This document shows, in pieces, positions 39,174 through 50,843 of a stretch of DNA of 64,000 nucleotides. Position numbers and translations under genes: made by a program. This DNA is from Apostichopus japonicus (Eukaryota; Echinodermata; Holothuroidea; Aspidochirotida; Stichopodidae). The DNA lies in the NCBI RefSeq assembly GCF_037975245.1, contig NC_092561.1, positions 15,507,001-15,571,000 of the forward strand. The letters run 5' to 3'. Each line of letters opens with the position of its first letter. Position 1 is the first letter of the stretch. The notes under the pieces were generated by a model. That model did no database searches. It saw only the letters and a list, made by a program, of their open reading frames with translations, and was not told where the DNA came from.

Positions 39174-39736
39174 AATATTTTACGTTATTATAACGTCTTT
39201 TAAAGACATTTTCATAACATTTGACCAAAACATTTTTCTGATATTTTCATATAACGTTTACCTAACATTTGATCAAAACGTTTACTTGATATTTTAATAT
39301 AACGTTAATAAAATATCAGACGAAAATATTATGTTAACGTTTATAGCAAATGTTATAATAACATTATTTCCAAATGTCATCAAAATGTCTTGGAAATGAT
39401 CGGATGACAGCGACAATACGTTATTAGATATCCCCATAACCCCGCCCCCCCCCCCCCTTTAGCTCACATCTGGGTCGTATGTGTCTCACCTCTTCCCCTG
39501 GCCATGCGCAGCTCGGAACTGACAGTAGGTACCCGAAAATTCTGGCAGCGGGATGCTAGGTCACTGTGGCGTGACAACCGGCGCTCTTGCGAACACAAAG
39601 GGGCGGTACTTGAGCTTGAGCTACTTGGTAGCTTGAGCTACTGGAACTACTTGGTGATTGTCGCTGAACTCCCACCCCGATTAGCGAGATAATAAGTCAA
39701 ATATAAGAGACATTATTTATGTTCAATGTAAACATG

Positions 39737-39742
39737 TTTATT
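39737..39742 (-). promoter_or_regulatory. Poly(A) signal candidate for the minus-strand gene
   Basis: AATAAA on the minus strand, about 82 nt downstream of the stop codon of the predicted last exon. Confidence 0.5.
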
Positions 39743-39823
39743 TCTGACAACAAATACTAGAACACTAGAATATTACTAGAAGAGAAAATACAAAGACAGA
39801 CAACAAAATCTGAGAACACAATA

Positions 39824-39925
39824 CTAGAACGATGAGGGTTCAATCGCTGGAGTTGCTGGTCCCTCTTCTGATTCAACCTCAGATTCATACACCTGTGTGT
39901 TCCAGTTTTGTGCCACTTGTGATTT
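39824..39925 (-). CDS. Predicted last exon of an unrecognised gene in the nested transposon
   Basis: On the minus strand an acceptor (CATATCTTATAG) precedes a 102-nt frame: KSQVAQNWNTQVYESEVESE, then EGPATPAIEPSSF and a stop. It starts in phase 0, the phase left by the donor at 40,813. The AATAAA above lies downstream. It looks like an acidic C-terminal tail. I recognise no family. The prediction rests on splice-site sequence and phase only. Confidence 0.45.
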   Translation of the reverse strand, partial: KSQVAQNWNTQVYESEVESEEGPATPAIEPSSF

Positions 39926-40066
39926 CTATAAGATATGGAGAACAATGGTAATATATTTTTATTAAAAATCTTATACACGCATGCAGTTACTGATGGTTCC
40001 ATCTACACAAGGATGTGCTTAACACATACATCATCCTGTTTATTTAACATGAACAATTCCAGTTAC

Positions 40067-40122
40067 CTTTCTCATGTAGTTGCTGCCTCCTGGCATATTA
40101 ATTAGGGCATTTGTGAGAACTT
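40067..40122 (-). pseudogene. Partial duplicate of the 40,814-40,926 exon
   Basis: The GGAGGCAGCAACTACATGAG end of the exon with its GTAACT donor recurs here, together with some downstream intron sequence, but the copy is frame-disrupted after about 30 nt. This indicates a local duplication inside the gene. Confidence 0.55.
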
Positions 40123-40415
40123 ATACACATAAACTGGTAATTTTTTTAGCCTAACACACTGTAACATAGGCGAATTTAAGGCCTAAAACTATATTTTTTT
40201 AAATCTTCAAACGATGTCAATTTCTGTTCGGATCGTTTTATACACAAACTGATTAATTTTATAGCCTGACACCCTGTAGCATAGGCGAATTTAAAGCCTA
40301 TACTTATATTTGAAATCTTCAAACGATGTCTTTTTTTATTCTCATCATTTTACACACATAAACTGGTGAATTTTATAGCCTAACACACCATAGCATAGGC
40401 TATTTTAAAACATAT
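40120..40415. repeat. Three about 115-bp tandem repeats
   Basis: Blocks containing AGCCTAACACAC..TAGCATAGGCGAATTTAA and ATCTTCAAACGATGTC recur with anchors at about 40,148, 40,263 and 40,377. Confidence 0.75.
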
Positions 40416-40813
40416 ATATACATATACTATCCCCCAAAAGGGCACCTTGATTCCACGACAATATGGCGTATCGCTTTGCGATGATGCCTTTGACAGAATG
40501 TTCTGTCCCATAAATTTAGCACACCCACATCTAACATTTTGCCTCAGGGTGCTATCTCCCCAAGTCCAAATCTGAGGGGGTGGGGAATGGTGGTTACTCC
40601 AGATTTGGCCGGTAAAAAAACGGTATTTGATGATAATTTTTCAGAACATTTTGCAGATATCACTCTTCTGCTCTGCCATGCAGAACCAAGTGCATTAAGT
40701 TTGTGCCGAGTCATTTGTTTTTCACAATATTGTTCCACTCACATCTACACAAACACTAAGTGCTTTAGAGACATGATCTTGTTTATATCATTAATATAAA
40801 CAATTCCAATTAC

Positions 40814-40926
40814 CTTTCTCATGTAGTTGCTGCCTCCTGGCATATTTGGGGCATTTCTTAGAACTTCACCGATTTCAAACAAGAAATCGCTCCTCTTCCC
40901 ATTTTTGATGCATTTCCTTAGTGCTT
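40814..40926 (-). CDS. Predicted internal exon of the same unrecognised gene
   Basis: 113 nt on the minus strand between an acceptor (TTCATTTGTACAG) and a donor (AAG followed by GTAATT). After two bases completing a split codon, it reads ALRKCIKNGKRSDFLFEIGE and then VLRNAPNMPGGSNYMRK, ending in phase 0. The codon pattern looks like real coding sequence and joins in phase to the exon at 39,824-39,925. Upstream exons were not identified with confidence. It may be a captured host gene or part of the transposon's own gene. Confidence 0.45.
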
Positions 40927-40929
40927 CTG

Positions 40930-43760
40930 TACAAATGAAAGGAAACAAGTATTAAACATCTGTTTGAAAAAAATTGGCTAACATATTTTATACATACCCG
41001 TACCCATACTCATGAGTCGGTACTGGTACCCATACTCACAGTTTCATTTTCCTTGGACCCGTACTTACAGTATAGGCCATTACCCATACCCGTACTCATG
41101 AGCCTGTACCCATGGGTCCAGCACTTGTAGTGCTGTTTAATATGTATGCAATGTAAATTTTATGACACATAAATATACTCAGTGACAGATCGATATATTT
41201 TTGTTTGTACATGTAAACCTGGGGACACAATGGTATATACACAGTTGGATGACTTTTTCAGGTTAATTTCAAAACTTGCCAGTGAGAGAATATCGGGCAA
41301 CCTGGAACCAGGGTTGTTGATTTTATTTTTTAAATCAGATTTTTTTTAATTTAAATCAGATTTTTTTAAATTTTGCAATAATCAAAAGTTCAATTTCCTC
41401 TCAAATGTTACCTAAATCTTCCAAAAACACCTATACCCACCCATATTACATACGAGCAGTCAGCCCAATGCTTTAATTTGATTTCCAGACAATCAACGGA
41501 AGTCATGCTGTCTTGTACATACAGTATTATTTCACAATTAGGCCCTATATCCCCCACTAAGGGGCCAATGATACCAATTTCCCTTTGTTCAACACAGACA
41601 CTTGTTTGTACCCAATGAGCTACTTCACAACCATAGTTTATGCAATCTACTGTCTATACACAGGAAGTTAATTTATTCATGATACTCCACCCCAGTAAGG
41701 TTTGATTGGGGGATTATAGGGAATTGTATTCTATTTGGTAGTTGACACTTCACTCTGAATAGGGAGTACCACAGAAGAAGTGTGCATGGGCTCATACTAG
41801 GCTATATATCTTTAAGTGCACCCAATTCAGTATTATCCAAGCTCACATACTTCATTGAGTCTCTATCAAACAGGTCAACTAGAGGGGATTCTTGCAGGCA
41901 ATTTCTAGAATTGTTCAATTTGTTTTAGTACGATGGGACACATGCCATACCAGTGTGACAGGATTTTTCTCACTGAAAATACCTCCCACCCCGGGGGGAA
42001 TAAAACAGGTTTAATACAAGTTCATTTGTTTGATAAAAGTTTGAATAAAGTTCCACTAAAGCAAGAGACTCGGCTCTTTCCTTTCTACAATCAAGACTAT
42101 TTGCTTTGGTATTTAATTATACGAGTTTCATTATTGCAGTTTAATCAGTGCCATGGGCTATATATTACATATATATGGGACAGATATTACTGGGATTTAC
42201 TGAAGTTGCTTTGATACTTGATTGAGACTCTACTTTAATACGAATTGTTTGATTTCAGAGATTAAGCTGACCACAATTCAACTTTTCCTGCCAAGAATTA
42301 GAAAATTGATATCTTCCTTGGCTGGATATATGCTACTGAATACAAATGGTGAAAGTTGCATCTTATATACTCTTTTACAATGGATTACAAGAGGATGGGA
42401 CAGGATGTTACTCTGTCTACATAAACAGTGGTTAAGCTGCTGTGAAGCTGACCACACATCCTGCTGAAGATTACATAATAATAGGTGCACAAACAGGTGT
42501 AGGGTTTTGGTTGTAGAAAGTTACACTAGAGGTTACAGTGTGGATGATCTCCTGGAACTAATAAGTTGGAGGTTTCTGAGAGGTGTGATGTAAGAACTTC
42601 CTGTCTGTGCTACTAGCTAAGATATTGTAAATATGTTCCTAGGGTAAGGGGAAGGTGAGATAACAGTAAAATGCTCTCTGTTACAATTGTTACAGAAAAC
42701 TCAGATGATGCTCCTGTTTGGAAACAATTATATCGATGTCAAAGCAGATATGTCTTGAGAAAATTTGTACCTTTGAACCAAGAAAATTATGTTCTAACTC
42801 ATTCAATTTATCTGCAAATGTTCTGGTTAAAAATAAAAGGGCTGGGACCATTTAACAAAAAAACAAAGAAATTAGCTTCTTCTATACTGTATTATTCAAT
42901 AGGAAATTAGTGTTACATATCACTGGAACATTTTAAGCTACGCCTGACATGGACCAATTTCTTGACAAATCTTGTACCGATACCCCAAAAAAGTTATAAA
43001 CAAACTCAAACAAGTCATCTACACATGAATGTTCTGATTGCAAATAAAGGGTCCGAACCATTTTCAGAAAGGTAAAAAATATAAAAATGACAAAGAAATA
43101 TGCACATTATTAAATCGATCCCTAACTTTTGGCGGCCATTTAAGTCGGCTGTCTGAACTTAGCAACAATGGACGTTGTTGGCTCGATGTAATAATGCGTG
43201 CACCTGTTTCCAACAACTTGTACAGTACCCTAAACTATAACACTAAAACCAACTTTTTTGTTTATTTTCTGTACTAATAATCAAATCAAACAGTTAAAAA
43301 AGGATTAAAAATAGTGTGAAATATATCTAAACCCTAACCTGTAATATAATCACCCACATTTTCTTTGCAAGGTTTAACCAAAAACAGGTAGCCTATGCCT
43401 GGCCTACACATTATTAAATTACAAGCCCCAATCTCTTTGGTTTTCCTGTACAAAAAGTAGCCCTAGGCCTAGCCTATATACATTTTCCTAAAATGTTGAA
43501 ACTTTCACAATTAATGTCTGCTAAGCTGATCTATAAAAGGGTGAACTTTGTTTCATACAGGTATTTTTTAAGCTTGAAAATTCCCTCTGATCCTCTTACG
43601 TTTCCGAACTTCGCAGGGTCCATCATACAAAATACGTGATAACGTGCATATCGTGGTAGGGTAGGCTAGGCCTATAACGTTAGTGGTACACCTTACGTTA
43701 TTGCTATAAGCCTATACTATAGTACGGTAGGCTGATTTTGCATTATTTATGAAAAATACA
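40930..43760. other. Interior of the nested transposon without a supported gene
   Basis: A degenerate ACCCGTACCCATACTCATGAG minisatellite lies at about 40,997-41,125, followed by AT-rich stretches. Frames of 70-93 codons (for example 41,933-42,214 plus, 42,671-42,910 plus, 43,038-43,277 plus) lack recognisable motifs. Upstream exons of the minus-strand gene may lie here but I cannot define them. Confidence 0.4.
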
Positions 43761-43770
43761 ATGAACTTAC

Positions 43771-43985
43771 CTAATTATTTCTTGTTTTCGATAGACTTAC
43801 TCCTAACTCCTGATGAAACGTATCAAAGAATCTGGATAATTCACAGACTTGAATGAGTAATTCTTACTGCAGTAACTAGAGCAGTACGGGCTTGAAGTTG
43901 AACTTTGAAGTTGAAGGCAAAGTTGGCAGAGTTGGCAAAGTTGATGGCAAATGAGCAAATCAGCGTAACCAGCGGCACATGCCAA
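43771..43985 (-). other. Possible first exon of the minus-strand gene
   Basis: A strong donor (ATTAG followed by GTAAGT) lies on the minus strand at 43,770/43,765. The segment upstream of it contains repeated CTGCCAACTTTGCC-like sequence. The start is not determined; it could be a 5' untranslated exon. Confidence 0.3.
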
Positions 43986-44758
43986 AAAACGCTAGATTTG
44001 CAAAAGTAAAATCCCAGAAAACGCTAGATATAGATATTAATGCACATATGTAATGTAGCCTATTACCTCCATCACAAGTTGCACTTACTTATATGATAGA
44101 CATTGTTATGAATATGATTATTTTAAACAAACTTCAAGTCATAATGGCTCAGAATCATAACAAAACAACTGAAGAATCAACAAAAATACAACAAATTCAG
44201 ACGATTCTCGTCTCAATCCGCGGTAAGGCTGTGTACGTAGTGTATACATTAACTCACACAATGGCCCACAGTTCCGCTCCTCACGTTTACTACATGCAAA
44301 CGTACGCCTCAGCTGTACGTACGTTCTGCATTATTCATTTTAAATATATCGACCGCGATAACATTGTGTAAAAGTAACATATAAACAGCGGTTCAAGTGT
44401 GTTGCAAAGCGGGAATTTCACCTCGAATGTTTCGGATACGGTCATTTTTTTGGGAACCATCAATTTTGATACGAAAAAACGTACGCTAGGACACCAGAAA
44501 AGTCTAAAACACGCTAAATCTAGTGTAAAACGCTAAAGCTGGTAACACTGGTGGGAATGGTTTTAAATTTAGCGCGTATACGTCGTACGTACGAGATTTT
44601 TTTTAACCAATCAAATTCCTGGAATTCATGCATGTGACACTAAGTTTGAATCTTTTTATTTCTATTTCGGGATTATGAAAGAACATGCTCCATTAATATT
44701 AACCCTTGGGAACCTAACCGAAACCTATAATTATAACTTATTTTAAACGTATCTGTGA

Positions 44759-44970
44759 TTAACCACGGTAGTCTAATTATTATAAACGTATCTATGATTA
44801 AACACGACTGCAAACCGCGGCCGCTTCAAGTGATGCTCAGTGGAGCGTGACCTGACGGTCTGACGTCACTCCCTAATGCGGATAAGGGTTATTATAAACG
44901 TATCTGTGATTAATCACTATCACGTGATCTACCACAGATACGTTTATAATAATTAGACTACCGTGATTTA
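44759..44970. repeat. Palindromic MITE-like segment
   Basis: 44,759-44,788 is the near-perfect reverse complement of 44,941-44,970 (TAGTCTAATTATTATAAACG and its inverse). Inside, 44,889-44,908 and 44,933-44,952 form a perfect 20-bp inverted pair with a 24-bp loop. It probably is a small element nested in the 7.4-kb one. Confidence 0.65.
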
Positions 44971-44989
44971 TCACGATAGTCTAATTATA

Positions 44990-46290
44990 AACATTATGAT
45001 ATCACGTTTTAAGAAAACATTATTGAAACATTTTAAAGATATTTTGTTATGCAAAACGTTATAAAAATGTTTTTAAAACGTTTTTAATATAACAGTTTGT
45101 GAACCTATTTGAATCAATTTGAGGATGCAGGCAATGTTTGTTTTTATTTTTATTTTTATTGCGTATATACCAACAACGCATAATTTTATCTGACTTCATT
45201 AGGAAACTAGATATTTGAACAACATTTTGATATAATGTTGTAGGTAAAACATTTTTAAAACATTTTAAAAACATTTTCTTACAAATGTTATTGTATAACG
45301 CATTGAAAACATCATGATATCACGTTTTAAGAAAATATTATTGAAACATTTAAAGATATTTTGTGATGCAAAACGTTATAAAAATGTTTTTAAAACGTTT
45401 TTAATATAAAAGTTTGTGAACCTATTTGAATCAATTTGAGGATGCAGGCAATGTTTGTTTTTAGTCTTTTTTTATAATTTGATTGCGTATATACCAACAA
45501 TGCAAACTTTTATCTGACTTCATTAGAAAATATTTATATGATATTTGAACAACATTTTGATATAATGCTGAAGGTAAAACATTTTTTAAACATTTTAAAA
45601 ACATTTTCTTACAAATGTTATTGTATAACGCATTGAAAACATTATGATATCACGTTTTAAGAAAATATTATTGAAACATTTTCAAGATATTTTGTGATGC
45701 AAAACGTTATAAAAATGTTTTTAAAACGTTTTTAATATAAAAGTTTGTGAACCTATTTGAATCAATTTGAGGGTGCAGGCAATGTTTGTTTTTAGTCTTT
45801 TTTATTTAATTTGATTGCGTATATACCAACAATGCAAACTTTTATCTGACTTCATTAGAAAATATTTATATGATATTTGAAAAACATTTTGATATAGTGT
45901 TGTAGGTAAAACATTTTTAAAACATTTTAAAACATTTTCCTCAATGTTATTGTATAACAAATTAAAAACATTATGATATAACGTTTTAAGAAAATATTAT
46001 TATAACATTAGGAAGATATTTTATATAGCAAGACGTTTTAAAAATGTTTTTAAAATATTATTATTAACATGCAAGTTTATTAGCATATTTGAATCACATT
46101 TGATGAAGTGCCATTGTTTTCGTAGTTTTAATGCATCAAATACCCACAATGCATATTTCCATCTAATTAACGGTAGAATATATTTTTATGATATTTTAAC
46201 AACATTTTGAAATAATATTGAAAACAAAACATTTTTTAAACATTTTTAAAACATTTTTATGTTATAAAATAACATCATAATAACGTTATA
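44990..46290. repeat. Tandem array of about 320-330 bp, four copies
   Basis: The anchor GATATCACGTTTTAAGAAA (or a close variant) occurs at 44,998, 45,316, 45,646 and 45,975. Each copy ends in an AACATTTTTAAAACATTTT block. The last copy is the most diverged and runs into the right terminus, so the subterminal region itself has been amplified. Confidence 0.8.
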
Positions 46291-46371
46291 TAAATATAAT
46301 ATAAAAATGTTTTGTTATAACGTTTCTACGACCTTTTAAAAATGTTATGATAATGTTATGTGTTTGCTGGG

Positions 46372-46373
46372 AA
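46372..46373 (+). repeat. Right AA target duplication of the nested transposon
   Basis: Directly follows the terminal GTTTGCTGGG. Two bases is short enough that a TIR extension cannot be excluded. Confidence 0.6.
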
Positions 46374-47760
46374 TATTAGGCCACAAAGCAACCACACACC
46401 CTTCCATATTTACTACTATGCACAAAACTGTCAGTGTAAAAATCAAACCTACACCAACTCAACAGAGTAAATTAGAGAGTTCCGGACTAATGACCTTCTT
46501 TTCAGGTTTCTTTATAAAGAAAACATGTTTTCCAACTCACATGTACCTTTCGAGACATTCGAAATCATTTGTTCATGAAAAAATAACCAAAATACTGTAC
46601 CATATGTAGAACTTTAACATATAACCTAACAGCACAGAGCGTGGTACTCTTTTTGAGGGGGTATAGTTTCAGTCATTTCTACCACCCAAAATCATATCAA
46701 ATTAACAAGACAGGTTTCATTTTGCTCTCTAGATATATATCCAAGCTCACATCTATAGTTTTCGAAAGTTTGATAAAACTGATTATGAGAAAGCACTAAA
46801 ATTACAAAACTGTAGCCTTCAGATTCAATGTAAGGTTTGTGTACCGTGGCACTACAATACTCAATCATCTCAGTTTTATGGTGTAATTTTGTCAATTTTC
46901 AGTCATAAACCATATGCTTCTGTTTATTTATCAAAGAGTATATATCAGTGAGATCACATGCACATTTTCAAACATTTTAGTCCATTTCTTGATGGAGAAA
47001 TTGGCAAAATGCTCTACACTTACTAGTACAGTGGTGTGTAGTTCAGTGGTATAAATAAATCTGTCACATATGAGGTGGTCTAGTTTCAGCCCTGTCATTG
47101 ATACCAGATCAGGTCAAATACTCCCGAGTGTCTACTCAGAGTCACAAAGCACATTTCGAAGATGATTTTCATTCATTTGAACAGTTTTGGTTGAATATTG
47201 TTTCTCAAAAGAAGGTAAATGCAGGAGTGCAATCCTAAAGTTTTTACAGCATTATTCATTTCCAACAATATTACACCCCAATCTCTGCTAGTTTTAGTGC
47301 TTAAGTTTGTAGATTTTTAGCAAAAACCTCCCTGAATTGTACCATTAATGGTTAAAAAGTATTTCTTTAGTTGATTTCTACCTTTTATTGCAGTAGAAAT
47401 GGGGATCTGAGAAAGAAATGGGACAAATTCTAGGCTTGACTAAATCCTCTACACTGCTCGAAAGCATGTGTACAAAGACTGAAGTGCTGAAAGCTCTGAT
47501 CATGTCGTCAGCTACAACTGGACTCTGGGAAACTTCTTCGCCCTAATTCAAGCATGAATAAATCTATTGAAATAATACTTCCTACGGTAGAAAACTATTA
47601 TTTCTACATGAAATTTGCTCAGATATTGTGGAGGACCGATATTTTGGGAGAAATCCTACTACTTATCGGCTCGTGGCAGCTTGATTTTGCAACGATTGAT
47701 GAAGGTATATGATGGTCGTTTGTACAAATATGATACTGCTGATGAAAAACACTTGCCATG

Positions 47761-50700
47761 ATGTCTTTCAAACGTACATTTCCAGATAAATTAAATTTGA
47801 AGTGGAATAATCCATGTTCTTTAAATTGCTTGAAATTTCAACATCTTAAACGCCAAATTAGGAGAGTAATCGTCCATTTGATGAGCTATTCCAAATTTGA
47901 CCAACTCTGTAGCCTACCAATTGACTTCAACGTAACGTTGACAAAGGTATACGTAACATCCTGTCCTGTGTTCGCTTTTGCTTCTCACTAGGTCAAATGG
48001 CAAAGATTTACCCCAGACAAATAATTTTTGGAAAGAAAACAAAATTTTAAGGCTTCGCATACCTTTTTATATTACTGAATAAATGTTTTCACGATCAAAC
48101 AAGCCATACTACTATGAATGTACTAGGTCAAAACATGTGTATTGGCCTTAGTGCTACAAACATACACAGTGATCTCTGCATAGGTTCATTCGAGACTTTG
48201 TTCAGTTTTCATGTTGTAACTAGGTCAAATCGTAAACCTTCGTCCCAAATAAGTAACTTTCGGACAGAAAACTATAATATCATGTTCTACACACATTTTC
48301 AAGTTAACGACAACATGTTTTGTGTTCAAATCAGCCCAATTGCAAAAATGTACTAAATCGAGACTGGTCCCATGGACTGGTATAGGCCTTTATCGTACAC
48401 GATTTTAGCAATTGGTACAATCAACACTTTGGTCAGTTTTCGTGTTGTAATTAGGTCAATTGGTCAGTTATCGCCAGGAATTGGTAAATTTTGGATAGAT
48501 ATCAATAATATCATGATCTACACACGTATTCAAGTTAACGACTAAATGTTTTGTGTTCAAATCAGCCCAATTTCAAAAATGTACCAAATCGAGACTGGTC
48601 CTATGGACTAGTATAGGGCTTTATCGTACACGATTTTAGCAATTGGTACAATCAAGCTTTCGGTCAGTTTTCGTGCTGTAATTAGGTCCAATGGGGAACA
48701 ATGAACACAAACGTGCAAGTTTTAGGTAGAAAACAAAATTTCTAGCGATCGTGCATAATTTTAAACTACTGATTAAGCGATTTTACGTTAAATTCAACCC
48801 AATTCCATCGCTCGATCTACATATGTAGGTGCTTATGCTGATACTATCTACGTACGCAAGTATAGCTCCCTAGGTACAGTTAAGACTTTGGTCAGTTTTC
48901 GTGCTCTCATTAGGTCCAGTGGGAAGCAATTAACACAAACGTGCAAGTTTTAGATAGAAAACAAAATTTCTAGCGATCGTTTACTATTTTAATCTCATGA
49001 AAAAGCGAGTTCACGTTAAATTCAACCGGATTCCATAGCTCGACCTGTAGGTGCCCATGTTGGAAGTGCTATATACGATAGCTTCATAGATAGAATCTAT
49101 ACCTTTGGTCAGCTTTTGGACTGTCATTAGGTCAAATTAGGAAACAGTCAGCTCTCCATCATCAGAATTGTCTTAATTATGTATCTTCTACCACCTATTA
49201 CCATTCCAGACGTTTTACGTAATTATTTGGTGATGAAATGAGCCATTTTGGTAAACACGACCACAACGACAGTGTGTAAATTGCCTATGCTCAGCATATC
49301 GCACACTGTTGTTTTGTGATGAGGGATAGAATTAGTCAAATAATTGACAGAAAAAACATATTTGGGCGAAATTCCATGCCAGGCAGTTAAAGATCACATA
49401 TTTTCAGACTACCATGAACAATATCAAGAACTTTAACTCTTTATTTTAAGGTTAATATTAGGCCACAAAGCAACCACACACCCTTCCATATTTACTATTA
49501 TGCACCAAACTGTCAGTGCAAAAGTCAAACATGCAGGAACTCAACAGTGTAAATTAGAGAGTTCTGGATTAATGACCTTCTTTTCAGGCTTCTTTATGAA
49601 GAAAACATGTTTTTCAACTCGCATGTACCTTTTAGGACATTCGAAATCATTTCTTCATGAAAAAATAACCAAAATATTGTACCATGTGTAGAACTTTAAC
49701 ATATAACCTAGCAGCACAGGGTGTGGTACTCTTTTTGAGGGGGTATAGTTTCAGTCATTTCTACCACCCAAAATCATATCAAATTAACAAGACAGGTTTC
49801 ATTTTGCTCTCTAGATATATATCCAAGCTCACATTTATAGTTTCTGAAATTTTGATGAAATTTTTTATGAGAAAGCACTAAAAATACATAACTGTAGCAT
49901 TCAGAATCAATGTAAGGTTTGTGTACCGTGGACACTACAATACTCAATCATCTCAGGTTTATGGTGTAATTTTGTCAATTTTCAATCATAAACCATATGC
50001 TTCTGTTTATTAATCAAAGATTATATATCAGTTAGATCACATGGAATTTTTCAAGCATTTTAGTCCATTTCTTGATCAAGAAATTAGCAAAATGCTATAC
50101 ACTTACTAGTACAGTGGTGTGTAGTTCAGTTGTATAAGTCATTCTGTCGCATATGAGGTGGTCTAGTTTCAGCCCTGTCATTGATACCAAATCAGGTCAA
50201 ATACTCCCGAGTGTCTACTCAGAGTCAGAAAACACATTTCGAAGATGAATTTCATTCATTTTATCAGTTTTGGTTCAATATTGTTTCTCAAAAGAAGGTA
50301 AATGCATGAGTGCAATCCTTAGGTTTCCACAGCATTATTCATTTCCAACAATATTACACCCCAATCTCTGCTAGTTTTAGTGCTTAAGTTTGTAGATTTT
50401 TAGCAAAAACCTCCCTGAATTGTACCATTAATGGTTAAAAAGTATTTCTTTAGTTGATTTCTACCTTTTATTGCAGTAGAAATGGGGATCTGAGAAAGAA
50501 ATGGGACAAATTCTAGGCTTGACTAAATCCTCTACACTGCTCGAAAGCATGTGTACAAAGACTGAAGTGCTGAAAGCTCTGATCATGTCGTCAGCTACAA
50601 CTGGACTCTGGGAACCTTCTTCGCCCTAATTCAAGCATGAATAAATCTATTGAAATAATACTTCCGATGGTAGAAAACTATTATTTCTACATGAAATTTG

Positions 50701-50843
50701 CTCAGATATTGTGGAGGACCGATATTTTGGGAGAAATCCTACTACTTATCGGCTCGTGGCAGCTTGATTTTGCAACGATTGATGAAGGTATATGATGGTC
50801 GTTTGTACAAATATGATACTGCTGATGAAAAACACTTGCCACG
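47761..50843. repeat. Macrosatellite unit B3 (about 3.08 kb)
   Basis: Collinear with unit A2 (3,578-6,661). Only scattered single-base differences are visible, including one deletion near 47,980 that breaks the 96-codon frame present in A2. Confidence 0.8.

Larger units (their letters stand above)
38950..46371. mobile_element. Nested 7,422-bp DNA transposon with CCCAGCAAACACA inverted ends
   Basis: The insertion is defined by the empty site in copy A (GGTTAATATTAGG near 2,185-2,197). Here GGTTAA is followed by CCCAGCAAACACAATAAC, and ...GTTATGTGTTTGCTGGG precedes AATATTAGG. The ends are inverted repeats of 13 bp (CCCAGCAAACACA), extended by subterminal AACGTTTT/AACATTTT-rich arrays on both sides. 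The duplication is 2 bp (AA). It is absent from copy A, so it inserted after the two giant-element copies separated. The interior has a minus-strand gene fragment, tandem arrays and a palindromic MITE-like segment. The family is not assigned. No transposase domain was recognised, so it is probably non-autonomous. Confidence 0.85.
36769..47760. repeat. Macrosatellite unit B2, split by the nested 7.4-kb transposon
   Basis: The orthologue of unit A1 (11-3,577). Removing 38,950-46,371 and one copy of the AA duplication restores a 3.56-kb unit collinear with A1. The unit is longer than its neighbours because it has extra 240-bp monomers. Confidence 0.8.

Noticed and set aside
39429-39459. Poly-C tract as a functional site
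   Set aside because: A simple homopolymer run of unstable length, with no supporting context.
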